From Kitasatospora sp. NBC_00315 (GTDB taxonomy: Bacteria > Actinomycetota > Actinomycetes > Streptomycetales > Streptomycetaceae), in assembly GCF_041435095.1 (NCBI RefSeq), contig NZ_CP108025.1:6944001-7008000 (forward strand): DNA of 64,000 bases, written 5' to 3'. Both the position numbers and the translations under genes were made by a program. Within the stretch, counting starts at the first letter, position 1. Every line of letters starts with the position of its first letter. The notes under the pieces were generated by a model. The model was given only the letters and a program-made list of their open reading frames with translations. It was not told where the DNA came from and did not search any database. Of this stretch, positions 43,184 through 50,191 are shown one piece after another.

Positions 43184-43283
43184 GGGCGGCGCCCGCCGGG
43201 AGGGGCGGCGCGCGGCCGGGCACGAGGGCGGCCGGGCGCGGGACGGTCGGTCACGGTGCCCGCCGGGCACGGGGGCGGCCGGC

Positions 43284-44726
43284 TCAGCGCGCCCGCCTCT
43301 GCGCCGCGCGGGCCCACAGCGCGAGCGCCGCGCCGGCCAGGCAGAAGGCGGCCGCCAGCAGGACGGCCCGGTCGGCGCCGGCCGCCATGGCCCGTGCCGC
43401 GTCCGGGCCGGCCCGGCCGGGCGCCGACCGGTTCACCACGGTGACCACGACCGCCACTCCCAGGGCCGAACCCAGGTAGCGCGCTGTGTTGTTGGCGCCC
43501 GAGCCCATCGCCGCGCGGTGGGCGGGCACGCTGCTGACGGCCAGCCGGGCGAGGGCCGCGTTCAGTACGCCGCTGCCGATCCCGGCCACCACCAGGCCCG
43601 GGATCAGGTGGAGCCAGGAGCCGCCGGCCCGGAACCCGTACAGGGCGGCCTCCCCGGCTCCGCAGGCCAGCAGGGCGAGGGCGACCTGGGTGGTGGCGGT
43701 CAGTCGGTCCGCCAGCCGCCGGGCCTGCAGGGCGGAGAGCACCGAGAGCCCGGACCAGACGGCGAGCACGCCCGAGGCCGCGACCGGGGAGACCCCGAGC
43801 GAGACCTGAAGGACGGTCGGCAGGTAGCTCATCAGACCGACGATCGACAGGCCGGTGAAGAGCGCGCCGCCACTGGAGGCCACGAAGCCCGGGTCGCGCA
43901 GCAGCGCGAGATCGAGCATCGGCTCGGCGGCCCGCGCCTCGACCAGGACGAAGCCGGCCAGCAGCAGCACCCCGAGCACCAGCAGGACGGCCACCGGGGC
44001 CCGGTCCCAGCCCTGCCGGGCCTCGGCCAGCCCCGCGATCAGGCAGGACGAGCCGGCGGCGAGGGCCCCGACGCCCCACCCGTCGATCCGGCGGGGCCGC
44101 TCGCTGCGGGACTCCTGGAGCCCGGCCACCGCGAGCAGGACCAGGACCGCGGCGAGGCCGGCGAGCCCCCCGTACACGGCACGCCAGCCCGCCGCGCCCA
44201 CCAGCAGTGCACCGTAGACCGGGCCGAGTGCGATGCCGAGGCCGACCGAGGCGCCCCAGACGCCGAGTGCCCGGACCCGGGCCGGGCCGGCCGGATGGGC
44301 CTGCCCGATCAGGCCGAGCGCGGGGGCCAGCAGTGCGGCCGAGGCGCAGCCCTGGAGGATCCGGCCGGTCAGGAAGACGGCACCGTCCGGGGCCGCCGCC
44401 GACAACGCGGTGGACAGCAGGAGCAGCACGGCGCCCGCCCCGAAGACCCGCTTGCGGCCGTGGTCGTCGGCGGCGCTTCCGGCGGTCAGCAGCAGGGCGG
44501 AGAGCCCGACCAGGGTGCCGGTGAGCACCCAGGTCTGGGCGGACGGGCCGAGTCCCAGCGCGGCGGCGGTCGGGGCGAGGGTGGTGGTCGGCGCGGTGTA
44601 GTCGACCAGGACCAGCAGGGTGGCGAACCCGGTGATCAGCAGCGTCGCCCGGGGGCCGCGCAGGCCGGTGGCGGGGCCGGCGCCGGCCGGCGCCGGCGGG
44701 GACGTTGCGGGCAGGGCGGTGGCCAT
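43284..44726 (-). CDS. MFS drug/metabolite exporter, DHA2-like
   Basis: 480 residues from ATG 44726; around 14 hydrophobic segments. Motif A appears as GSAADDHGRKRVFGAG, and motif C-like sequence as GPVYGALL. DHA2 transporters use the proton gradient to expel drugs. It is divergent from an HxlR regulator that shares the operator at 44740-44792, so it is likely induced by a substrate or redox signal. Confidence 0.92.
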   Translation of the reverse strand: MATALPATSPPAPAGAGPATGLRGPRATLLITGFATLLVLVDYTAPTTTLAPTAAALGLGPSAQTWVLTGTLVGLSALLLTAGSAADDHGRKRVFGAGAVLLLLSTALSAAAPDGAVFLTGRILQGCASAALLAPALGLIGQAHPAGPARVRALGVWGASVGLGIALGPVYGALLVGAAGWRAVYGGLAGLAAVLVLLAVAGLQESRSERPRRIDGWGVGALAAGSSCLIAGLAEARQGWDRAPVAVLLVLGVLLLAGFVLVEARAAEPMLDLALLRDPGFVASSGGALFTGLSIVGLMSYLPTVLQVSLGVSPVAASGVLAVWSGLSVLSALQARRLADRLTATTQVALALLACGAGEAALYGFRAGGSWLHLIPGLVVAGIGSGVLNAALARLAVSSVPAHRAAMGSGANNTARYLGSALGVAVVVTVVNRSAPGRAGPDAARAMAAGADRAVLLAAAFCLAGAALALWARAAQRRAR

Positions 44727-44739
44727 GACGCTCCCATGA

Positions 44740-44792
44740 GTTCGGTGAATGAACCTGTGGTCACGCTATCACCGTGGGTCTGTTCACCGAAC
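44740..44792. promoter_or_regulatory. Inverted repeat operator between MFS and HxlR genes
   Basis: GTTCGGTGAA (44740-44749) and TTCACCGAAC (44783-44792) are a perfect 10-bp inverted repeat, extended to 13 of 16 positions. It spans the shared promoter region and is a likely HxlR site. Confidence 0.7.
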
Positions 44793-44813
44793 CTGCCCGG
44801 TAGGATCGGGCCC

Positions 44814-45347
44814 ATGGCACTCGGCACCGACTACGCCCGGCAGGACTGCTCGCTCGCCCGCGCGCTGGAGGTGGTCGGCGAGCGCTGGAGCATGCTGATC
44901 ATCAGGGACGCCTTCTACGGGGTCCGGCGGTTCAACGACTTCCTGGTGCACCTCGGCATCCCGCGCGCCGTCCTCACCGGCCGGCTGCGGTCGCTGGTCG
45001 CGGCCGGCGTCCTGCGCAAGGAGCCGTACCAGCAGTCCCCGCCGCGGCAGGGGTACGTGCTCACCGAGGCCGGTCGCGAGCTGTGGCTGCCGGTCCACGC
45101 GCTGGCCCGCTGGGGCGGCGCGCACCTCACCGAGGGCGGCCCCCGGATGCTCTTCGCCCACGCCTCCTGCGGTACCCGGCTCGACCCGGCCGGTGCCTGC
45201 CCCCGCTGCGGCGCCTTCGTGCCACCCGAGGACGTGACGGTACGCGAGGGGCCGGGCGCCGACCCGGCGCTGCGGCGGGATCCGGTCTCCAGGGCCCTCG
45301 CCGGACCGCACCGGCTGCTCACCCCGATCGAGCCGGCCACCGAGTAG
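44814..45347 (+). CDS. HxlR-family winged-helix regulator
   Basis: 177 residues from ATG 44814. The family core reads CSLARALEVVGERWSMLIIRDAFYG, then FNDFLVHLGIPRAVLTGRLRSL and YVLTEAGREL. C-terminally CGTRLDPAGACPRCG has three cysteines like a zinc ribbon. HxlR proteins repress neighbouring genes and respond to aldehydes, quinones or drugs; the target should be the divergent MFS gene. Confidence 0.93.
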   Translation: MALGTDYARQDCSLARALEVVGERWSMLIIRDAFYGVRRFNDFLVHLGIPRAVLTGRLRSLVAAGVLRKEPYQQSPPRQGYVLTEAGRELWLPVHALARWGGAHLTEGGPRMLFAHASCGTRLDPAGACPRCGAFVPPEDVTVREGPGADPALRRDPVSRALAGPHRLLTPIEPATE

Positions 45348-45421
45348 CGGGGCGGGCGGCCGGCCCCGTCCGGCCCGCGCCGCGCCACGCCGTCAGGAGC
45401 GTGCCCCCGGCCCGGGCCGCG

Positions 45422-45970
45422 TCAGACGGCTGTGGCGGGCCGCCCGCCGACGGGCAGGGCGCGCTCGTGCTCCAGCAGCGCCTGCTTGCGGTGCAGCCCG
45501 CCGCCGTAGCCGGTGAGGCTGCCGTCGGCGCCGACCACCCGGTGGCAGGGCACGATGACGCCGAGCGGGTTCCTGCCGTTGGCCAGCCCGACCGCCCGGG
45601 CCGCCGTCGGCCGGCCGATGTGATCGGCGAGCTCCCCGTACGACCAGGTCCGCCCGTACGGGATCTCGCGCAGGGCGGCCCACACCCGCTGCTGGAAGGG
45701 CGTCCCGTGCAGCGTCAGCGGGAGGTCGAAGGTCTCGCGCCGCCCGGCGAAGTACTCGTCCAACTGCCGCGCGGCCGCAGCGAACGGAGCGCCGTCGGGC
45801 TCCGGGCTCCGGGCGCCGAAGGCGGCCTCATCGGGCCGGTGCCGCTGGGCCTCCATGTAGAGGCCGACCAGGCACTCGCCCTCGGCCACCAGGGTCAGCG
45901 GGCCGTACGGGCTGTCCAGGACGGCATGGGTGCGGGCTCGGGCACGCGGATCGGTGCTGGAGCGGCTCAT
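45422..45970 (-). CDS. ogt: Methylated-DNA--protein-cysteine S-methyltransferase
   Basis: 182 residues from ATG 45970, with GGAGAGA six bases upstream. The active-site motif is VIVPCHRVVG with acceptor C142. RVWAALREIPYGRTWSYGELA and AARAVGLANGRNP are the DNA-binding helix and arginine finger regions. It removes methyl groups from O6-methylguanine in a suicide reaction. It is alone in its transcription unit; the next gene on this strand is 296 bases away. Confidence 0.95.
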   Translation of the reverse strand: MSRSSTDPRARARTHAVLDSPYGPLTLVAEGECLVGLYMEAQRHRPDEAAFGARSPEPDGAPFAAAARQLDEYFAGRRETFDLPLTLHGTPFQQRVWAALREIPYGRTWSYGELADHIGRPTAARAVGLANGRNPLGVIVPCHRVVGADGSLTGYGGGLHRKQALLEHERALPVGGRPATAV

Positions 45971-46124
45971 CGGGATCTCTCCGTTCGGGCGGCGCCGGCC
46001 GTGGCGTGGTGGGCCGGGTGGCCCCGCGTCGGCGGGCGGCTTCGTGCGTCCGTCCAGCATGGTCGCGGTCGGGGTGGGCGGGCTGGCGGTTTTGCGACGT
46101 CAGGGCCCCGCGAGCCCGACTGCT

Positions 46125-46226
46125 CCGGTGCCGGTGCCGGTGCCGGTGTCGGTGCCGGTGGCGGTGGCGGTGGCGGTGTCGGTGCTGGTGTCGGTGTCGG
46201 TGGCGGTGGCGGTGGCGGCGTCGGTG
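46125..46226. repeat. Hexanucleotide tandem repeat NCGGTG, 17 units
   Basis: Seventeen successive 6-base units, nearly all CCGGTG, GCGGTG or TCGGTG (one CTGGTG, one GCGGCG). It lies in the 296-base gap between ogt and the thioesterase gene. Read in any frame it gives dipeptide repeats, but no gene with a start and SD supports coding. The length could vary between strains. Confidence 0.95.
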
Positions 46227-46266
46227 CCTGCCTTCAGCCGCCCGCCGGGAGGCGCCGCCGGCCGGG

Positions 46267-47118
46267 TCAGCGCTCCGCCACCAGCAGGGTCTGCAGGATC
46301 CTGCCGCAGTCACCGGTCCGGTCGTCGAGCTGTCCCGACGCCAGTCCGGAACCTCCGGGGCTGGCGGCGGTCGCGGCGCGCACGCAGAACCACTCGCCGA
46401 CCGGATCGCGGTGCAGCGCGAGCGTGACGTCGGTGTTGATCACCAGCCGTCGGACGTGGTCGAGCTCGAAGGCCACCGCCCAGCAGCTGTCGGCCAGGGT
46501 GAGCGCCCGGGTCAGCGGGGTGTCGCTCTCGCCCGCCACCAAGGGGATGCGCTGGCGTCCCCAGGCCGTCCCCGGCCCGGAGCTGTCGAACCCCCGGCCC
46601 GGTTCGAACCGCCACTCGGTGGCGGCGAGGTAGCCGTCGGGGTGGGCGCCGGTCATGGTGGGCGCCGGCCTGCGCCCCGGAAGTGGCAGCGGTGGCGGCC
46701 CGGGCACCGGGCGCAGCGCGGGCGTGTCGGCCGGGCTCGCGACCATCCGCCAGGCCCGGGCGAGCAGCACCGGCCGGCCGTCGGAGGTGATCTCGCCCTC
46801 CAGCAGCTCGGTGCGCCCGCCGCCGCGTACGGTCCGCACGGCGACCTCCAGCTCGCCCACCGGCACCGGATACGGCAGCTCCACGGTGATCCGGGCGATC
46901 CGCAGGCCCGGCCGGGCCGCGTGCCGCTCCAGCGCCCGGCCCAGCAGCGCCGAGGGCGGGCCACCGTGCTGGGTCTTCGGACTCCACGGTCCGGCGGTGG
47001 CCGCCGTGCTCTCGTAGCGGCCCGGCCCCAGCGGCCGGTAGAAGGCCTCGGGCAGCGGCGCCGGTGCCCGGCCGGCTGCCGGATCCGGCGTCGGTTCGGG
47101 CGTCGGCGCAGCGGTCAT
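46267..47118 (-). CDS. Acyl-CoA thioesterase-like protein (double hot-dog)
   Basis: 283 residues from ATG 47118. Landmarks: GPWSPKTQHGGPPSALLGRALE (N-terminal hot-dog with the usual HGG), ELPYPVPVGELEVAVRTVR, and a second hot-dog with ADSCWAVAFELDHVRRLVINTDVTLALHRDP. The family hydrolyses acyl-CoA thioesters. Three small repeats of Pro follow the N-terminus. Divergent from the CsoR gene. Substrate unknown. Confidence 0.88.
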   Translation of the reverse strand: MTAAPTPEPTPDPAAGRAPAPLPEAFYRPLGPGRYESTAATAGPWSPKTQHGGPPSALLGRALERHAARPGLRIARITVELPYPVPVGELEVAVRTVRGGGRTELLEGEITSDGRPVLLARAWRMVASPADTPALRPVPGPPPLPLPGRRPAPTMTGAHPDGYLAATEWRFEPGRGFDSSGPGTAWGRQRIPLVAGESDTPLTRALTLADSCWAVAFELDHVRRLVINTDVTLALHRDPVGEWFCVRAATAASPGGSGLASGQLDDRTGDCGRILQTLLVAER

Positions 47119-47176
47119 CTGTGAGCTCCTTCACCGGATCCTGGGCGTCCGCGCGGGCTTGACGGTGCCTCATGCA

Positions 47177-47276
47177 CCCCCGTGCACGGGGGCCCGGCCC
47201 GCGTCGCGGCACCGGCTCCCACAGTACGCCCGCCCGACACCACGGCCGCCCGGTCGCTTCGTCCGGTCGCTTCGTC
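47177..47276. other. Palindrome and 13-bp direct repeat in the thioesterase/csoR spacer
   Basis: CCCCCGTGCACGGGGG (47177-47192) is a perfect 16-bp palindrome. CGGTCGCTTCGTC is repeated at 47251 and 47264. Both lie in the 280-base divergent spacer and may be regulatory, but no binder can be named. Confidence 0.4.
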
Positions 47277-47354
47277 CGGTTCCTCGGTGCGTGCAAACCG
47301 CCGCTCTCCCGGTGCGCCCTGGAGACCGACCGCGCCAAGGGTCGGTCGGCCCGA

Positions 47355-47368
47355 TACCCCAGGGGGTA
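47355..47368 (+). promoter_or_regulatory. CsoR-type operator TACCCC-AG-GGGGTA
   Basis: A 14-bp GC-rich dyad typical of CsoR-family operators, overlapping a -10-like TACGAT (47367-47372), 31 bases upstream of the csoR start. Autoregulation is expected: metal or another ligand would release the repressor. Confidence 0.75.
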
Positions 47369-47398
47369 CGATGGGTGCACACCACGAGGAGGAGCGAC

Positions 47399-47665
47399 AT
47401 GACTGTGGACGAGGAGGCCGTCGGCGCCGTCCTGAACCGCCTGCGGCGCGCCCAGGGGCAGCTCAACGGGGTGATCGCGATGATCGAGGCCGGCCGCGAC
47501 TGCAAGGACGTCGTCACCCAACTCGCCGCGGTCTCAAGGGCGCTGGACCGAGCCGGGTTCAAGATCGTGGCGAGCGGGATGCGGCAGTGCCTGGCCACCG
47601 CCGACGGGGAGGCCCCGCCGATGACCGAGGCCGAACTGGAGAAGCTGTTCCTCGCCCTGGCCTGA
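47399..47665 (+). CDS. csoR: CsoR/FrmR-family metal-sensitive repressor
   Basis: 88 residues from ATG 47399 after GAGGAGG. LNRLRRAQGQLNGVIAMIEAGRDCKDVVTQLAAVSRAL is the four-helix core with the first conserved cysteine. MRQCLA supplies the second cysteine, but the middle His of the C-H-C copper set reads as K (FKIVASGMRQC), so the ligand might be nickel, sulfide or formaldehyde instead. No copper exporter lies next to it. Its operator at 47355 suggests autoregulation. Confidence 0.85.
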   Translation: MTVDEEAVGAVLNRLRRAQGQLNGVIAMIEAGRDCKDVVTQLAAVSRALDRAGFKIVASGMRQCLATADGEAPPMTEAELEKLFLALA

Positions 47666-47690
47666 TCCGGGCTCGGCGGCAGGAGACGCC

Positions 47691-47733
47691 GAAGGCCGGT
47701 GGACGCGGCGTGAGGTCGCGTCCACCGGCCTTC
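47691..47733. terminator. 17-bp perfect hairpin between csoR and cbtA
   Basis: Arms 47691-47707 and 47717-47733 pair perfectly around a 9-base loop, between the convergent csoR and cbtA genes. Confidence 0.88.
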
Positions 47734-47755
47734 TCGGACCGTGCGGTCGTGCGGG

Positions 47756-48523
47756 TCAGACGGCGCCGGTGACGGCCTCCGGCGCGCCGGAGCGCTCGGC
47801 GGCCGGGGCCGGCCTCGGCACCAGCAGGCGTTCGGCCAGGTACCCGAAGAGCAGGCCGAAGGATGCCCAGAGGGTCAGTTGGATGGCGAGCGCGGACAGT
47901 CGGAACTGCCACAGCAGGGTGGCCGAGAAGTCCTCCGGCACCTCGTTGATCGCCGGGAGGAACACGTACGCCAGGCCGACGGCGGCACCGAAGGCGACGA
48001 TCGCCGCCGCGGTGGCGTTCCAGTTGCCCAGGCGGGGCGCCAGCCGCTTGCCGACGATCACCGCCGCGACCGCCAGCAACACGCTGAGCAGCATCATCAG
48101 GAAGTACAGCGTGGTGCGTTCGCCGATCGTCGCGGGATCGCCGATGGACGGCGGGTTGGCCGGGTACTTGAGGAACGGCACCAGGTAGACCGCGACCAGC
48201 GCCGCACCGGAGAGCAGGGCGGCGGTGGCACGCGGGCCGAAGCGGCCGATCCGGCCGAGTGCGAAGCAGTAGCCCAGTGCGGCCAGACCGCCGAGCGACA
48301 CGCCGTAGACGAGAACGCCCGTGGCCAGCCCGGCAGTTGACTGGAGGGCCCGGCTGACGAGCTCGACCTCGCCGTGGTCGTGGCTGTGCGCCTCCTCGAA
48401 GGCGATCGCCGCGTCCACGTGCGGTTCGCCCATCAGGTAGGCGACCACCAGGGCGAGCAGCCCCGCGCCGAGGCCCGCGAGCATGCCGCGGACCAGCAGG
48501 GATCTGACAGTTGTGGAGTTCAT
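47756..48523 (-). CDS. cbtA: CbtA, predicted cobalt transporter subunit
   Basis: 255 residues from ATG 48523, 19 bases after cbtB. Six or so hydrophobic segments. The N-terminal region LLVRGMLAGLGAGLLALVVA and EEAHSHDHGEVE (histidine-rich metal loop) are typical, as is FLKYPANPPSIGDP. CbtA with CbtB is predicted to bring cobalt into the cell for cobalamin synthesis and is regularly under B12 riboswitch control, as here. Confidence 0.92.
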   Translation of the reverse strand: MNSTTVRSLLVRGMLAGLGAGLLALVVAYLMGEPHVDAAIAFEEAHSHDHGEVELVSRALQSTAGLATGVLVYGVSLGGLAALGYCFALGRIGRFGPRATAALLSGAALVAVYLVPFLKYPANPPSIGDPATIGERTTLYFLMMLLSVLLAVAAVIVGKRLAPRLGNWNATAAAIVAFGAAVGLAYVFLPAINEVPEDFSATLLWQFRLSALAIQLTLWASFGLLFGYLAERLLVPRPAPAAERSGAPEAVTGAV

Positions 48524-48542
48524 GCGCAGGGTTCCCCCGGGA

Positions 48543-48758
48543 TCAGTGGCAGGGGAAACCGAGCAGGTGGCGGCCGTCGTGCACCCATTCGTGGACGCTC
48601 GCGCCGGAGATGAGGGAGGTGGCGCCCTGCTCGGCGCCGACGAAGTAGATCAGTGCCAGCATCAGGATGCCGAAGAACACCGCCCAGGGCAGGATCGCCT
48701 TGACGGGCAGGGTCAGAGGGGCGGCCGGAACGGCCGTGGGGGCAGCGGTGTGCGCCAT
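48543..48758 (-). CDS. cbtB: CbtB, predicted cobalt transporter subunit
   Basis: 71 residues from ATG 48758 with GAGGAGG nine bases upstream. A single membrane segment (LPWAVFFGILMLALIYFVGA) is followed by the conserved histidine-containing tail HEWVHDGRHLLGFPCH, the expected metal site. It is first in the riboswitch-controlled unit and probably acts with CbtA. Confidence 0.95.
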   Translation of the reverse strand: MAHTAAPTAVPAAPLTLPVKAILPWAVFFGILMLALIYFVGAEQGATSLISGASVHEWVHDGRHLLGFPCH

Positions 48759-48794
48759 GATCAGGACCTCCTCGGGAACTCGCGTCCCGCTAGA

Positions 48795-48925
48795 TGGTGC
48801 AGAGACGACGGCATCGGGTCTGACTCCCCGACAGGCACCTCCCAGGTGGGCGGTTCCGCGGGCTTACAGTGGCGCGACCGTGCCGGATTCTCACCGGACT
48901 TCCGTCATACCGTCGTCGTATCGGG
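48795..48925 (-). promoter_or_regulatory. Cobalamin riboswitch in front of cbtB
   Basis: On the minus strand the aptamer shows the GCCACTGTAA B12 box (48864-48873), GGAAGTCCGGTGAGAATCC just before it and AGTCAGACC near the 3' end, with GACGACGG/CCGTCGTC closing P1. The expression platform lies between it and the SD of cbtB; repression by adenosylcobalamin is expected. It fills most of the 313-base gap 48759-49071; the remainder holds its promoter and that of the divergent phosphatase-like gene. Confidence 0.95.
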
Positions 48926-49071
48926 CTCGAAGGTACCGTCTGCGGGCGGGCCCGCCAAGGGCGCGCGACCGCCCGGCCGGGTCACGCCCCCGGCCGACGG
49001 GCGCCCCGAGCGCCGGGTGTACGGAGCGACTCGGGTCCACGGCAACGGAGTTGGACAGAACGGAGAGAGCC

Positions 49072-49758
49072 TTGACGGTACGCGTGAGCTTGGTCTCAGC
49101 AGCGATGAGCACGGCGCTGCGGGAGGCGCGCTTCGACGCCGACGGGCCGTTGGACCCGGTCGGCCTGCGGCAGGCCCGGGACGCCGCGCCGGCCTTCCCG
49201 GCCGGCCGGCACGCCCTCAGTTCGCCGTCCGCCCGCTGCGCGGCGACGGCCGGGGCGCTCGGCCTGAAGGCGGATCCGGTGCCCGGGCTCGCCGGCTGCG
49301 CGATGGGGCGCTGGACCGGGCGGACGCTCACGGAGGTGGCCGCCGTCGAGCCGGACGCGCTGGCCGGCTGGCTCGCCGACCCGGCCGTCGCCCCGCACGG
49401 CGGGGAGAGCCTGCTGGAGTTCCTCGCCCGGGTCGGATCATGGCTGGACGGGCTCACCTCGGACCGGCTCGCCTCGGACCGGCTCGCCACGGACCGGCTC
49501 GCCACGGACCGGCTCACTACGGACGGAACGAGTACGGACGGAACGCGTACGGACGAAGCCGGCTCCGCCGTGCGCGGGCCACTGCTCGCCGTGGTCGAGC
49601 CCGACGTGGTCCGGGCCGCGGTGCTGCACGCACTGGGCGTACCCGGGCCCGCCTTCTGGCGCCTGGACGTCCGGCCGCTCTCCGTCACCGAGCTGAGCGG
49701 CCGGGCCGGACGGTGGAACGTGCGGTGCGGTGGCCCGGCCGACGGGGCGGCCGGCTGA
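49072..49758 (+). CDS. Histidine-phosphatase-fold protein lacking catalytic histidines
   Basis: GGAGAG five bases upstream favours a TTG start at 49072; GTG 49084 is possible. 228 residues. The order of blocks is that of CobC/phosphoglycerate mutase-type proteins: LREARFDADGPLDPVG, SSPSARC, GRWTGRTLTEV, GGESLLEFLARVG. However, the RHG motif after the first strand reads VSLVSAAMS, and the second catalytic His is Glu in VVEPDVVRA. The fold is kept while activity should be lost. An internal SDRLAT repeat lies at about 125-145. Divergent from cbtBA, so a cobalamin link is likely. Confidence 0.75.
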   Translation: MTVRVSLVSAAMSTALREARFDADGPLDPVGLRQARDAAPAFPAGRHALSSPSARCAATAGALGLKADPVPGLAGCAMGRWTGRTLTEVAAVEPDALAGWLADPAVAPHGGESLLEFLARVGSWLDGLTSDRLASDRLATDRLATDRLTTDGTSTDGTRTDEAGSAVRGPLLAVVEPDVVRAAVLHALGVPGPAFWRLDVRPLSVTELSGRAGRWNVRCGGPADGAAG

Positions 49759-49932
49759 GCCGGCGGTGAGGTCTGCGTGCGGTCGGGACGGGACGGGACG
49801 GGGACGGAGACGGGGGCACGCGGTCCGTCCGTCCCCCGGTTGGCCGATCGGGATGGCGACGGACCGGCGCCGGCCGGAGCCTGGGTGGCATCGACCCCGC
49901 CCGTGCGACCGTTCCCGTGAAGGAGCCCCGCC

Positions 49933-50154
49933 ATGACCGTCACCGCCGACCTCGACAAGGTCCTGGACAAGAAGTACGAGAACCTGAGCCTGCCGGAGGT
50001 GCTGGACGCCCCGGTCGCCGCGCTGGCCGGGGTCACCGACGCCCACGGCGAGGCGCTCGCCGCGCTGAAGATCAAGACCGTCGGCGACCTCGGCCGCAAC
50101 AAGTACGTCCGCTGGGCGGTGGCCATGGCCGACCTCCAGGACCGGACCCACTGA
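49933..50154 (+). CDS. Small helix-hairpin-helix-like protein
   Basis: 73 residues from ATG 49933 after AAGGAG. Sequence LPEVLDAPVAALAGVTDAHGEALAALKIKTVGDLGRNKYVRWA has the spacing of a helix-hairpin-helix DNA or protein contact element. No enzymatic motif. It ends 37 bases before the ligase gene and may belong to the same repair transcript. Function unknown. Confidence 0.75.
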   Translation: MTVTADLDKVLDKKYENLSLPEVLDAPVAALAGVTDAHGEALAALKIKTVGDLGRNKYVRWAVAMADLQDRTH

Positions 50155-50191
50155 CCGCCGCTCACGACGCCCGGCCCGGTCGGCGGTCGCC

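Noticed and set aside
45828..46313. Minus-strand frame with an alternating His-Arg repeat across the hexanucleotide tract
   Set aside because: The repeat is produced by the DNA unit in any frame; there is no SD, no homology, and it overlaps ogt.
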